Assembly (NCBI RefSeq): GCF_004827385.1
Contig: NZ_SRXN01000005.1
Coordinates: 220,702 to 284,701, forward strand
Source of the DNA: Ensifer sp. MPMI2T
GTDB lineage: Bacteria; Pseudomonadota; Alphaproteobacteria; Rhizobiales; Rhizobiaceae
Length of the DNA: 64,000 nt
Reading direction: 5' to 3'
The translations under genes were made by a program, and so were the position numbers. Under the pieces are notes generated by a model. That model saw nothing but the letters and a program-made list of their open reading frames with translations. It had not been told where the DNA came from and searched no databases. Shown one piece after another: positions 1-9,382 of the stretch (the first letter of the stretch is position 1; every line of letters begins with the position of its first letter).

Positions 1-117
1 CCTTCGGCATTCGACAGCCTATCGACAGCAACGGTGGCACGTGGTCGAGTTCAGCGCAAGGCTGCCGCTGGCAACCGTCAACCGGCAGAACGCGGTCGGC
101 TTGGTGTCTACTTCCTC

Positions 118-177
118 ATGCAGCGATTCGAAATGCTACGGCGACCTTTGCGCGTCTCAAAGACGCGCGGCGCTGTA
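118..177. repeat. Rhizobial intergenic palindromic element, partial copy
   Basis: The stretch starts with ATGCAGCGATTCGAAATGC and closes with a GCGCGTCTCAAAGACGCGC hairpin and CGCTGTA. The same module occurs at 1336-1430 and 9221-9320, and a diverged inverted copy lies near 21384-21453. It resembles the intergenic mosaic repeats known from Sinorhizobium. It lies just beyond the 3' end of cobT. The rest of positions 1-188 shows no supportable gene. Confidence 0.7.
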
Positions 178-188
178 GAAGCGCGCGA

Positions 189-1205
189 TTACTCTTTGTT
201 GCTGACGCCGGCCTGAGCGAAGGTTGCCATGCCGCTGTGGCAGGCGGCAGCGGCTTTGACGATGCCTGCGGCAAGCGCGGCGCCCGTGCCTTCGCCAAGC
301 CGCATGCCAAGTGCCAGAAGCGGCGTCTTACCAAGCTTCTCGATCGCGCGCATATGCCCCGGCTCTCCGGAAACATGGCCGATCAGGCAGTGGTCAAGCG
401 CCGACGGGTTCGCGGCCTTGAGGATCGCCGCCGCCGCCGTCGCGACGTAACCGTCGATGATCACCGGAACCTTCTGCATGCGCGCGGCGAGAATCGCACC
501 GGCCATCGCCGCGATCTCGCGGCCGCCGAGCCGGCGCATCAGTTCGAGCGGATCGGAAAGGTGGTCGCGATGGAGCGCCACGGCCTTCTCGACCGCGGCG
601 ATTTTGCGCTTCAGCACCTCGCCTTCCGAGCCCGTTCCCGGCCCGACCCATTCTTCAGCAGTGCCGCCATAGAGACCGAGGTTGATCGCGGCCGCGACGG
701 TCGTGTTGCCGATCCCCATCTCGCCGATGCAAAGGAGATCGGTTCCGCCTGCGATCGCCTCCATGCCGAAGGCCATGGTCGCCGCGCAATCGCGCTCGGA
801 AAGGGCAGCCTCTTCGGTAATGTCGCCGGTCGGATAGTCGAGCGCAAGGTCGAACACTTTGAGGCCGAGATCATGGCTGACGCAAATCTGGTTGATCGCC
901 GCGCCGCCGGCCGCGAAATTCTCCACCATCTGCTGCGTCACCGAAGGCGGATAGGGTGTCACGCCCTGGCGTGTCACGCCGTGATTGCCGGCAAAGACCG
1001 CGACCAGGGGCCGGGTGACGGCAGGCGGGCGCCCGGTCCAGGCGGCAAGCCAGAAGGCGATTTCCTCGAGACGCCCAAGCGCCCCCGGCGGCTTCGTCAA
1101 TTGCGCGTCCCGTTCACGCGCCGCCACGAGCGCCGCCGAATTCGGCCCCGGAAGGTTGCGCAACAATTCGCGGAAATCATCGAACGGAAGGCCGCTGGCA
1201 CTCAT
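189..1205 (-). CDS. cobT: Nicotinate-nucleotide--dimethylbenzimidazole phosphoribosyltransferase
   Basis: The enzyme transfers phosphoribose from nicotinate mononucleotide to 5,6-dimethylbenzimidazole, giving alpha-ribazole phosphate for the lower ligand of cobalamin; it is cytosolic. The 338-residue length is normal for the family. A GEMGIGNTT motif lies at residues 161-169 and the C-terminal GEGTGAALA, with the presumed catalytic Glu at 305, is intact. The frame is open 38 codons further upstream, but I chose the ATG at 1205 because family similarity begins there. The gene is divergent from cobS, the next step of the pathway. In Pseudomonas denitrificans nomenclature this is cobU. Confidence 0.95.
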   Translation of the reverse strand: MSASGLPFDDFRELLRNLPGPNSAALVAARERDAQLTKPPGALGRLEEIAFWLAAWTGRPPAVTRPLVAVFAGNHGVTRQGVTPYPPSVTQQMVENFAAGGAAINQICVSHDLGLKVFDLALDYPTGDITEEAALSERDCAATMAFGMEAIAGGTDLLCIGEMGIGNTTVAAAINLGLYGGTAEEWVGPGTGSEGEVLKRKIAAVEKAVALHRDHLSDPLELMRRLGGREIAAMAGAILAARMQKVPVIIDGYVATAAAAILKAANPSALDHCLIGHVSGEPGHMRAIEKLGKTPLLALGMRLGEGTGAALAAGIVKAAAACHSGMATFAQAGVSNKE

Positions 1206-1335
1206 GGAGAATCCTTGCATCTGAAAGCGTCGGTCGGCGCACGTCATAGAGCGTGGGGCCGCTTCCGGCAACGGCATTTGCGCCAAATGCTGTCGCCGGA
1301 GCATGATCGGAAGAAGCACGACGATTCGGCCTGCT

Positions 1336-1430
1336 GCATGTTCTTATCCTTCGTAGTCGATTTAAGGATAAGAACATGCAGCGATTCAAAGCATACAGCG
1401 TCCTTTGCGCGTAAGACGCGCGGCGCTGTA
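1336..1430. repeat. Rhizobial intergenic palindromic element, full copy
   Basis: Two inverted repeats stand side by side. The first has arms GCATGTTCTTATCCT and AGGATAAGAACATGC (1336-1350 and 1365-1379). The second is a TACAGCG/CGCTGTA hairpin (1394-1430) with an inner GCGCGT-AA-GACGCGC stem. The element fills most of the divergent cobT-cobS gap, so it may affect the 5' regions of both genes. No cobalamin riboswitch was recognised in this gap. Confidence 0.8.
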
Positions 1431-1450
1431 GGCGGGCCGCGGGAGGGGAA

Positions 1451-2239
1451 ATGGCAAATATCGGCGATCTCTGGGACGACGTGGCGCGGGCGGTTGCCTT
1501 CCTCAGCCGCATTCGCGTGCCGCAACGCCATTTCGTAAGCCATGACGGGCGCCTCAATCGTGCCGTGCGTGCCTTTCCCCTCGCCGGTCTGCTGATCGCG
1601 CTGCCCGCAGCGGCCGTCGCGGCGCTCCTGGTTGCACTGCAGATGAGTTCACTGTTCACCGCCTTCGTTGTCGTCGCCGTGCAAGTCCTTGCCACCGGAG
1701 CCCTGCACGAGGACGGCCTCGGCGATACCGCCGACGGCTTCGGCGGTGGACGTGACCGCGAAAGCGCGCTCGCGATCATGAAGGACAGCCGCGTCGGTAC
1801 CTACGGCGCCTTGGCTCTCATTCTGTCCATCGGCCTGCGTGTCTCCGCACTCGCGTCCTTCCTGCCACTCTTCACGCCGATCGGCGCAGCGTTCACGCTC
1901 TTAGGTGTGGCGGCGCTCACCCGTGCGGCGATGGTCTGGCATTGGTCTCGCCTCCCACCTGCGCGCTCCGACGGGGTAGCGGCATCGGCAGGCACACCCG
2001 ATCCGAAAGCGAGCTCTACGGCGCTCGGCTCCGCCGGTGTTATCGCGCTGCTCCTCTTCTATGCGGCCAGCGTTCCCGCGATCGCGGTGCTGCTCGCGCT
2101 TGCTGCCTTCGCGATCACGGTAAAGGCCTTCGGAAAGATCGCATCGCGCAAGATCGGCGGCCATACCGGCGATACGATCGGTGCGACGCAGCAACTGACG
2201 GAAATCGCCGTTCTCGGCGCCCTTGCGCTGACGATCTGA
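1451..2239 (+). CDS. cobS: Adenosylcobinamide-GDP ribazoletransferase (cobalamin synthase)
   Basis: This inner-membrane enzyme joins adenosylcobinamide-GDP with alpha-ribazole (phosphate) to make adenosylcobalamin. The 262 residues show several hydrophobic segments, and the family's acidic loop HEDGLGDTADGFGGG lies around residues 85-99. It is followed by a conserved MKDSRVGTYG stretch. A purine-rich GGGAGGGG just before the ATG supports the start. The gene is divergent from cobT, whose product supplies its substrate. Some rhizobial annotations call it cobV. Confidence 0.95.
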   Translation: MANIGDLWDDVARAVAFLSRIRVPQRHFVSHDGRLNRAVRAFPLAGLLIALPAAAVAALLVALQMSSLFTAFVVVAVQVLATGALHEDGLGDTADGFGGGRDRESALAIMKDSRVGTYGALALILSIGLRVSALASFLPLFTPIGAAFTLLGVAALTRAAMVWHWSRLPPARSDGVAASAGTPDPKASSTALGSAGVIALLLFYAASVPAIAVLLALAAFAITVKAFGKIASRKIGGHTGDTIGATQQLTEIAVLGALALTI

Positions 2240-2324
2240 AAGGCCAATATTATTTTGAGATCCGAAGTGAAACGGGATACTGGCCGCGAACCACTTCCGG
2301 CGAAAAACGGAGTAAGCCCCGACC

Positions 2325-2546
2325 GTGGAATCCCCCTGTATTCTCGTTTGTTCGATCGACGAAAGAACCGGCTACTGTTTCGGCTGCGGTCGCACGCGTG
2401 AAGAGATCGGTGCCTGGACGCTTTACACCGATGCGGAGCGGCACAGCATCATGGTGGCCCTGCCCGCACGGCTCGACACGGTGGAACGCAAGCCACGACG
2501 GGAAACGCGCCGGTCGCGTATGGCGCGGGAACGAAACGGCGCATGA
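2325..2546 (+). CDS. DUF1289 family cysteine-rich small protein
   Basis: This 73-residue protein has the DUF1289 pattern: SPCI near the N-terminus, then GYCFGCGRTREEI. Three closely spaced cysteines suggest a small metal-binding module, although its role is unknown. The start is a GTG (position 2325) with only a weak upstream ribosome site. The C-terminus is Arg-rich. Its stop overlaps the start of the next gene by four bases (ATGA), so the two are probably translationally coupled. Confidence 0.85.
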   Translation: MESPCILVCSIDERTGYCFGCGRTREEIGAWTLYTDAERHSIMVALPARLDTVERKPRRETRRSRMARERNGA

Positions 2547-3244
2547 ATCGTCTGATATTTTTGCTGGCAATCCTCGCGGTGGGCCTCGCGCTCCTGATCT
2601 TCAACCATGAGAGCGGCCAAACCTTCGGCATCAACAACGATGATTTCGGGAGGCTTGTCGCGCTCGGCGCCTTAGCCGCACTCCTGAGTGCCGGTATCCT
2701 CCGCAGCCGCGGTCGCTTGGGCGAGGGCCTGCGCCTGATCTTCATCTGGATCCTGATCGCCCTCGCACTGATCTCGGTCTATGTCTACCGTTTCGAACTG
2801 CAATCCGTCGGCGACCGGCTACTGGCGGGCCTGATGCCGGGACGCGCGATGGTGATCACCGACAGCGAGGGTCAGCAGGAGGTGGTACTGCAACGCCGGC
2901 TCGATGGCCAATTCGCCGCGGACGCGACGATCAACGGCCACAAGGTCAGCATGCTGGTCGATACCGGCGCAAGCAGCATCGCACTCACCTACGAAGACGC
3001 CGAAAGGATCGGCCTCGATCCAGCGAACCTCAGCTACACCGTGGCGGTCCTCACAGCGAATGGTCGGGCGCTCGCCGCACCGGTCACGTTGTCGGACATC
3101 GCCATTGGTCCAATCGAGCGCCGGAACATCCGGGCAATGGTCGCCGCTGAAGGAAAGCTTGACCGCAGCCTTCTCGGCATGAGCTTCCTTTCGACTCTCG
3201 ATTTCCTCCAGATGCGCACGGATGAACTCAGGCTTCGTGACTAA
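2543..3244 (+). CDS. TIGR02281-type clan AA retropepsin-like aspartic protease, membrane-anchored
   Basis: The 233-residue protein has hydrophobic segments near residues 1-20, 36-53 and 66-85, then a periplasmic-type domain of about 135 residues. That domain has one retropepsin active-site motif, VDTGASS, with Asp at residue 140. A single catalytic Asp means activity would need a homodimer, as in retroviral proteases. The family is widespread in alpha-proteobacteria and its substrates are unknown. It is co-transcribed with the upstream DUF1289 gene through a four-base overlap. A strong hairpin terminator follows at 3246-3292. Confidence 0.88.
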   Translation: MNRLIFLLAILAVGLALLIFNHESGQTFGINNDDFGRLVALGALAALLSAGILRSRGRLGEGLRLIFIWILIALALISVYVYRFELQSVGDRLLAGLMPGRAMVITDSEGQQEVVLQRRLDGQFAADATINGHKVSMLVDTGASSIALTYEDAERIGLDPANLSYTVAVLTANGRALAAPVTLSDIAIGPIERRNIRAMVAAEGKLDRSLLGMSFLSTLDFLQMRTDELRLRD

Positions 3245-3245
3245 G

Positions 3246-3292
3246 GCACGTCGCATTTAATTGGAGCCATGCGACGTGCTTTAGTTTTTTTG
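3246..3292 (+). terminator. Rho-independent terminator after the protease gene
   Basis: Arms GCACGTCGCAT (3246-3256) and ATGCGACGTGC (3269-3279) are perfectly complementary and are followed by TTTAGTTTTTTTG. The stem starts two bases after the stop codon of the upstream gene. Part of the hairpin resembles the repeat fragment at 22310-22335, so the terminator may derive from a repeat element. Confidence 0.85.
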
Positions 3293-3297
3293 TTTTC

Positions 3298-3347
3298 ATG
3301 CATGTCGTTGTTCCGAAACCGCTGCACACTTTCGGACGACATACACC
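3298..3347. repeat. Intergenic repeat with CATGTCGTTGT...CGACAT arms
   Basis: The core TGCATGTCGTTGTTCCGAAA continues with CCGCTGCACACTTT and a closing CGACAT. A near copy occurs at 22342-22390. Both copies follow a CATGCGACG segment. This is another dispersed palindromic repeat of rhizobial type. Confidence 0.7.
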
Positions 3348-3352
3348 AACCC

Positions 3353-4110
3353 TCAATTCCGAAGCCTGTAGCCGGTGTGGAAGATCCACGTCAGCACTGA
3401 CATGCATAGCGTCAGGAAGACGAGGATGATGACGGCGCTCGCGATTGGATTGACGTCGGAGATCTCGAAGAAACTCCAGCGGAAGCCGCTGATCAGATAG
3501 AGCACCGGATTGAAATGACTGACCGCCCGCCAGAACGGCGGCAGCATGTCTATCGAATAGAAGCTGCCGCCAAGGAAGACGAGCGGCGGCACGACGAGCA
3601 TCGGGATCAGGTTCAACTGTTCGAAATCCTTGGCCCAGATTCCGATGATGAAACCGAACAGGCTGAAGGTTATCGCCGTCAGCACGAAGAAGAACAGCAT
3701 CACGAAGGGATGGGCGATCGAAAGATCGACGAAGAGCGAGGCCGTCACGAGAATGATCGTGCCGATCATCAGCCCTTTGGTTGCCGCCGCGCCGACATAG
3801 CCGAGCACGATCTCCACCATCGAGATCGGCGACGACAACACCTCATAGATCGTGCCGGTGAACTTCGGGAAATAGATGCCGAAGGAACCGTTGCCGATGC
3901 ACTGGGTCAGAAGCGTCAGCATCATCAGCCCGGGCGTGATGAAGGCCCCATAGGAAACGCCGTCGATCTCCTGGATGCGTGCTCCGATCGCCGCGCCAAA
4001 AACGATGAAGTAGAGCGACGTGGATATGACAGGAGACACGACGCTCTGCAGCAGCGTCCGGCGCGTCCGCGCCATCTCGAAGAAATAGATCGACTTGACC
4101 GCTTCGATGT

Positions 4111-4114
<4 letters not shown>
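3353..4114 (-). CDS. ABC-2 type transporter permease
   Basis: This is a 253-residue membrane subunit with about six hydrophobic segments and the ABC2 membrane fold, including [13 protein letters not shown] and [12 protein letters not shown] near the C-terminus. It pairs with the ATPase encoded immediately upstream, whose stop overlaps this start by four bases. The pair probably exports a hydrophobic compound, drug or polysaccharide precursor. The sequence does not reveal the substrate. Confidence 0.92.
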
Positions 4115-5037
<923 letters not shown>

Positions 5038-5171
5038 GCAAAAGGACCCGGGAATGGTGCAGGAGTGGCGGGATGCCGCTCTATATGGCCCAATTCGCGC
5101 GGAATTGCAGCCACCGAGCGCAAATTTAGCGATGACGCTCCGTCAAACGGGGGAAATTCCGGAGCCTTACG

Positions 5172-5945
5172 CTATGCGCCGCCCGTCCCCTTCAGAAGAA
5201 CGTAACCTGCAACACAAAGAACGAGCACCGCAAACAGGCGATTGAGCATGCCCTTTCGAGACGACAGCCGCCCGGCTGCCGCTATTCCGATGGCACCACC
5301 AAGAATGCCGCCACCGATGAACTGAAGAGCCACGGCCCAGTCTACGAGACCCGAAGCAGAATAGTTTAGCGCCGTCGCTAGCCCGAACGCGCTAATGGCA
5401 AGCAATGACGAACCGATCGCGTTGATCATCGGCATGCCGGTCGCCGCAATCAAACCCGGCACAATCAGAAAGCCACCGCCGATTCCGAAGAAGCCGGACA
5501 ACGCGCCGGTCGCGAGCGCCACCGCCGCCGTTATCCAGCACATTCGCGCATCGACGGGGCGCGGTTCCCCGCCGATACCTATTTTCGGACGCAGCATGGC
5601 GAGACCGACGCCAACCATCACAAGGCCGAACAGGAAGAGCAAACTTTCGCCATCGACGGCCTTGGCGACCGACGAGGCAACGAGTGCACCCAATGTCCCA
5701 ACTGCGGCGAAGACGATGGCGCAACGCCACCACACGTTTCCGGCCCGCGCGTGACCCGCGAAGTTCGCAAGCGCGCTGACGGAGACGGCAAGAGCACTCG
5801 TACCGATCGCCACATGTGCATTACTCACACCGACGACATAGAGCAGCAACGGCACTGCGAGAATCGAACCACCGCCACCGAGCAGCCCCAGCGAAAAGCC
5901 GACGGCTCCGCCGGAAGCGATGGACGCTACGATGCTCGCCGCCAT
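5172..5945 (-). CDS. TauE/SafE (TSUP) family permease, last gene of the sulfide operon
   Basis: This 257-residue permease has about eight transmembrane segments in two homologous halves, each opened by a Gly-rich motif: LGLLGGGGSILAVP near residue 20 and FFGIGGGFLIVP in the second half. TSUP proteins move sulfur anions such as sulfite or sulfoacetate across the inner membrane. In the bigR operon this permease is thought to export sulfite made by the persulfide dioxygenase. Its start overlaps the preceding YedE-like gene by 19 bases. Confidence 0.92.
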   Translation of the reverse strand: MAASIVASIASGGAVGFSLGLLGGGGSILAVPLLLYVVGVSNAHVAIGTSALAVSVSALANFAGHARAGNVWWRCAIVFAAVGTLGALVASSVAKAVDGESLLFLFGLVMVGVGLAMLRPKIGIGGEPRPVDARMCWITAAVALATGALSGFFGIGGGFLIVPGLIAATGMPMINAIGSSLLAISAFGLATALNYSASGLVDWAVALQFIGGGILGGAIGIAAAGRLSSRKGMLNRLFAVLVLCVAGYVLLKGTGGA

Positions 5946-6376
5946 AGACCTACTCCCAACCGATGGTCATAGACGGCCATCCCCGCAAACATTGTCGCCA
6001 GAAAGAGGATGGTCGCGGGAAGGCCGAGCGAGAGCAACGCGACCGCCGGCCCCGGGCAAAGGCCGACCATGCCCCACCCGACACCAAAGATCGCAGAGCC
6101 CAGGATTAGCCGACGATCGATCAATCGCGTCTCGGGAACGTGGAAACGCTCATCAAGGAGCGGCTTGCGCATCCAGCGCGCCAGGGACATGCCGATCGCC
6201 GAGACCGCGACAGCGCCTCCGAGCACAAAGGCGAGCGTCGGGTCCCAGTCGCGGGTGATGTCGAGGAAACCGCGCACGCGCGCGGGGTTCAACATCCCGG
6301 AAATCGCAAGGCCAAGGCCGAAAATGGCGCCGGATACGAAGGTGACGGCGACGCGAAAACCTGCGCTCTTGCTCAT
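5927..6376 (-). CDS. YeeE/YedE (DUF6691) half-transporter, second subunit
   Basis: This is a small 149-residue membrane protein. The frame stays open 68 codons upstream of the ATG at 6376, but only the part from this ATG is hydrophobic and family-like, and its start overlaps the stop of the preceding gene by four bases (ATGA). The conserved Cys motif GLCPGPAV lies near residue 115. YeeE-type proteins import thiosulfate or other sulfur species through cysteine relay residues. Here the fold appears split between this gene and its neighbour. Confidence 0.88.
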   Translation of the reverse strand: MSKSAGFRVAVTFVSGAIFGLGLAISGMLNPARVRGFLDITRDWDPTLAFVLGGAVAVSAIGMSLARWMRKPLLDERFHVPETRLIDRRLILGSAIFGVGWGMVGLCPGPAVALLSLGLPATILFLATMFAGMAVYDHRLGVGLWRRAS

Positions 6377-6780
6377 ACGAAGAACCCCATAAGATAGACC
6401 GTCGCAACCGCCGCGATCATGAAGGTGGCGACGGCCGCCACGGAGCGCCGAGAAAGGCGGGCGAGTCCGACGACGCCGTGGCCGCTCGTGCAGCCCGACC
6501 CCATGCGCGAACCATAGCCGACCAGAAAGCCGCCAATGACAACGACCGGCAAGGACGCCGTCAGCACCACCTCCGGCCATTCGCCGGAGAGCAGGCGAAA
6601 GAGGATCGGACCAACGACCAGACCGGCGACGAAAGCGGCACCGGTCGCGGTCTGCACACCTTGCAACAGTCGCCCAACGATGCCGCTGACACCGGCGACC
6701 CGGCCATTCGCGAGCATCAGGATCGCGGCCGACAGTCCGATCAGCATGCCGCCGTAAAGTCCGCTGATGTAGGCCGCCAT
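6373..6780 (-). CDS. YeeE/YedE family half-transporter, first subunit
   Basis: This is a 135-residue membrane protein with the conserved cysteine motif GSGCTSGHGVVGLARLS near residues 92-108, which in YeeE-type thiosulfate transporters is part of the sulfur relay. The start at 6780 forms TAATG with the stop of bigR, and a GAGG lies just upstream. With the next gene it should make one two-part sulfur-species channel. It belongs to the BigR-controlled operon. Confidence 0.88.
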   Translation of the reverse strand: MAAYISGLYGGMLIGLSAAILMLANGRVAGVSGIVGRLLQGVQTATGAAFVAGLVVGPILFRLLSGEWPEVVLTASLPVVVIGGFLVGYGSRMGSGCTSGHGVVGLARLSRRSVAAVATFMIAAVATVYLMGFFV

Positions 6781-7109
6781 TACTTCGTTCCCTCGCGGCA
6801 AAAGATCTCGTAGAGCGCCATCACCAACCGCGCGGCCTTATCCTCTGCCAGTCGGTAGAAGATCTGCTTTGCATCGCGCCGCGTCGCGACGATGCCTGCC
6901 TCGCGCAATACCGTCAGTTGCTGCGACAGGGTTGGCTGATGTATGCCCAGCATCTCTTCCAGTTCGCCGACGGAATGCTCGCCCTCGACGAGCGTGCAGA
7001 CGATCATCAGCCGGTTCTGGTTCGCGAGCGTCTTAAGCAGCGCTGCGGCGTCGCCCGCTCGCGTGCTCATGTCGGGACGGACGTTTCGAAATTTCATTAC
7101 CGTTCCCAT
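6780..7109 (-). CDS. bigR: BigR/SqrR-type ArsR-family sulfide-responsive repressor
   Basis: This 109-residue winged-helix repressor is a cytosolic dimer that blocks its own operon until persulfides form a disulfide or polysulfide link between two cysteines. The two cysteines sit at residues 38 (MIVCTL) and 104 (EIFCRE), 66 residues apart; as I recall the literature, BigR (C42/C108) and SqrR (C41/C107) have the same spacing. The recognition helix is in HQPTLSQQLTVLREAG. A perfect AAAGGAGG upstream fixes the ATG at 7109. It is preceded by the persulfide dioxygenase gene with a 12-base gap. Confidence 0.92.
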   Translation of the reverse strand: MGTVMKFRNVRPDMSTRAGDAAALLKTLANQNRLMIVCTLVEGEHSVGELEEMLGIHQPTLSQQLTVLREAGIVATRRDAKQIFYRLAEDKAARLVMALYEIFCREGTK

Positions 7110-7121
7110 GTTCGCCTCCTT

Positions 7122-8012
7122 TCAGCCCCACGCCGCTCCCTTGAGCGCGTTAAGCGGAAACTTCAGATAGCGCGCGCCGTTCGCTTCCGGCTCCGGCAGG
7201 CGACCGCCGCGAATGTTGACCTGCAGCGCATGAAGGATGAGCTTCGGCATCGGCAGCGTCCTGTCGCGCGCCTGACGCAGCTCAACGAATTGTTCCTCGG
7301 TCACGCCTGCGACGTGGTTGTTGCAACGCTTCTGCTCGCCGACCGTGCTTTCCCAGCGCGGCTCGCGGCCATTCGGCTGGTAGTCATGACCGCTAAAGAC
7401 CCTCGTTTCGTCCGGCAGGGCGAGGATCGCGCTGATGGAACGCCAGAGCTGACGGGCGTCCCCGCCGGGAAAATCCGCCCGCGCGGTGCCGCTGTCCGGC
7501 ATGAAGATCGTATCGTGCACGAAAGCAGAATCGCCAACGACATAGGTTACGGACGCCAGTGTATGGCCAGGCGAATAAATAACGCCGCCCTCGATCGAGC
7601 CGACCGAAAAGCGCTCGCCGTCAACGAAAAGATGGTCCCATTGCGATCCGTCGGTCGCAAACTCCGGCCAATTGTAGATCTCTTTCCAGAGCTTCTGGAC
7701 GCGTACTATCTCTGCCCCGATGCCGGTCGACGCCCCCGTCCTTTCCTTCAGATAAGCGGCTGCCGAAAAGTGATCCGCGTGGGGATGGGTGTCGAGGATC
7801 CATTCGACCGTCAGGTCGTTCTCGGCAATGTAGTCGAGGATACGATCGGCCTGCACGGTCGCTGTCGCTCCCGACTTCTCGTCGAAATCGAGGACCGGAT
7901 CGATGATCGCGCAGCGCTTCGTCTGCGGGTCCGAGACGACATATTGGACGCTCCCGGTGCGGGCCTCATAAAAGCCTTTGACATCTGGTCTTGCAGTCGC
8001 TGCTGCAGGCAT
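7122..8012 (-). CDS. blh: Metallo-beta-lactamase-fold persulfide dioxygenase (Blh/ETHE1-like)
   Basis: The enzyme oxidises glutathione persulfide to sulfite in the cytosol, the first detoxification step of the BigR pathway. Residues 75-81 hold the metal-binding motif THPHADH (H76, H78, D80, H81), and a later SPGHTLASVTY supplies another ligand. The ATG at 8012 has a GGAGG six bases upstream; an ATG at 8024 overlaps that site and is less likely. At 296 residues it is a plain hydrolase domain, without the extra rhodanese-like half seen in some homologues. First gene of the operon. Confidence 0.92.
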   Translation of the reverse strand: MPAAATARPDVKGFYEARTGSVQYVVSDPQTKRCAIIDPVLDFDEKSGATATVQADRILDYIAENDLTVEWILDTHPHADHFSAAAYLKERTGASTGIGAEIVRVQKLWKEIYNWPEFATDGSQWDHLFVDGERFSVGSIEGGVIYSPGHTLASVTYVVGDSAFVHDTIFMPDSGTARADFPGGDARQLWRSISAILALPDETRVFSGHDYQPNGREPRWESTVGEQKRCNNHVAGVTEEQFVELRQARDRTLPMPKLILHALQVNIRGGRLPEPEANGARYLKFPLNALKGAAWG

Positions 8013-8030
8013 CGTAGCCTCCATTTGAGT

Positions 8031-8067
8031 TATCATTATACAATTACGTATATTATATATTGTTAAC
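8031..8067 (-). promoter_or_regulatory. BigR operator and promoter of the sulfide operon
   Basis: This very AT-rich block contrasts with its GC-rich surroundings and contains an imperfect inverted repeat, with ATACAAT at 8038-8044 opposed by ATTGT at 8059-8063. On the minus strand a TATAAT (8035-8040) lies inside it. BigR is known to bind a palindromic AT-rich element overlapping the -10 region. Location and composition fit that; the binding itself is inferred. Confidence 0.75.
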
Positions 8068-8293
8068 GTCAATAAGCGCGGTTCCAACTGCGGCGATTTG
8101 ACCGCCGCGTTTCATGGAGTTCCGAGAAGCGAATTATCGCACAGGTTCTGCCAGACGTGCGATCTCTGTCACGCGGCAATTGAAGATGCCGCGCGAACCT
8201 TGGGCTGGGATCTCCGCACGGAAAAATTATGCTGAAATTCAGAATATTAAGGGGATGTCTTCACGGGACGCAAGAAGTGTCTGGCCGTCCAAT

Positions 8294-9115
8294 CTAGCCA
8301 AGAAGGCTGTAGAAGAAGCGGATGGAGATGAGCACCATGAAGATGCCAAATCCCGCCTCCAACTGTCGCCTGCCCATGGCGTGGGCGAGCTGGACGCCGA
8401 GCGGCGCGACAAGCAAGGTTATCGGGATGATCAGCGCGACGGCAATCCAGTTGATGAAACCGGTCGAAAGCGGCGGAAGGCCAAGCGCGCCCCACCCCGC
8501 CCAGACATAGCCGAACAGGCCCGGAATGGAGATCAGCACGCCAACGCCGGCCGAAGTGGCGACGGCTTGGTGGATTGGCCGGTTGTGCAGCGTCATGAAG
8601 GTGTTGTTGAGCACGCCGCCGCCGATCCCCATGAGACCGGAAAGAATGCCGATCCCGACGCCGACCAGCCATTTGATCGGGTTCTTCGGCAGGTCCGTGC
8701 AGATGTACCAGCTCGCACGGTTGAAGATCATCCGGAAGGCCAAGGCGAGCGCGATCACCGCGAAGATCAGACGCAACGTCTCGCTGCTTACATGGGCCGC
8801 GATCACAGAGGCGAGGATGGCGCCGAGCGGTACAGCCACGATCCAGTTGCGCAGCAGATCGATATCGACCACTCCGCGGCGGTAGTGCGAAAGGAACGAC
8901 CGGACCGAGGTCGGAACGATGATCGCGAGCGACGTGCCAACGGAAAGATGCATCCTGACCGCGTCATCGATGCCGAGCAGGCCGAAAACCTGATAGAAGA
9001 CCGGCACGAGGATCGCCCCGCCACCGATGCCGAAAAGGCCGGCGAGCACGCCGGCAACGACGCCGGCTGCCGCCAGCGCCAATGCAAACATCATCAATTC
9101 CGAGACAGGCGGCAT
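8294..9115 (-). CDS. TauE/SafE (TSUP) family permease, second paralogue
   Basis: This 273-residue permease has the two-half TSUP architecture: GLFGIGGGAILVPVF near residue 26 and LMGIGGGVLNNTF in the second half, with about eight transmembrane helices. The likely cargo is a sulfur oxyanion or organosulfonate across the inner membrane. It lies upstream of the bigR operon in the same direction, but a 206-base gap and the intervening operator suggest independent transcription. The 8068-8293 gap shows no other gene. Confidence 0.9.
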   Translation of the reverse strand: MPPVSELMMFALALAAAGVVAGVLAGLFGIGGGAILVPVFYQVFGLLGIDDAVRMHLSVGTSLAIIVPTSVRSFLSHYRRGVVDIDLLRNWIVAVPLGAILASVIAAHVSSETLRLIFAVIALALAFRMIFNRASWYICTDLPKNPIKWLVGVGIGILSGLMGIGGGVLNNTFMTLHNRPIHQAVATSAGVGVLISIPGLFGYVWAGWGALGLPPLSTGFINWIAVALIIPITLLVAPLGVQLAHAMGRRQLEAGFGIFMVLISIRFFYSLLG

Positions 9116-9220
9116 GAAGAAGCTCGATTTTGCTGGAATCCGGGAAAGAAGAATCCGGATCAGGGCTGCTTGCCCACCACTGTCATGAAACGGTGATGCT
9201 TTTCAATCACTTTGACCTCT

Positions 9221-9320
9221 GCATGTTTCCTTAAATCCTAGTCGATTTAAGGATAAAAACATGCAGCAATTGAAAGTGTACAGCGTCCTTTGCGCGTCTG
9301 ATAAGACGCGTGGCGCTGTA
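9221..9320. repeat. Rhizobial intergenic palindromic element, full copy
   Basis: It is the same composite as at 1336-1430: arms GCATGTTTCCTTAAATCC and GGATAAAAACATGC, then a TACAGCG/CGCTGTA hairpin with inner GCGCGTCTGATAAGACGCG. It lies in the 358-base gap between the permease and the extensin-like gene. Confidence 0.8.
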
Positions 9321-9382
9321 GCGCGGAGCGGGCTCGCTCCCGTGATTTGCACTCCGGAGCCTTCCCCTATTCTCCGGTGTTT

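Noticed and set aside
1206..1450. Cobalamin riboswitch between cobT and cobS
   Set aside because: No B12-box-like sequence was seen; the gap is mostly a dispersed palindromic repeat.
237..1538. 433-codon plus-strand open frame opposite cobT
   Set aside because: It is the antisense shadow of cobT in GC-rich DNA; composition is Arg/His-rich without domain signals.
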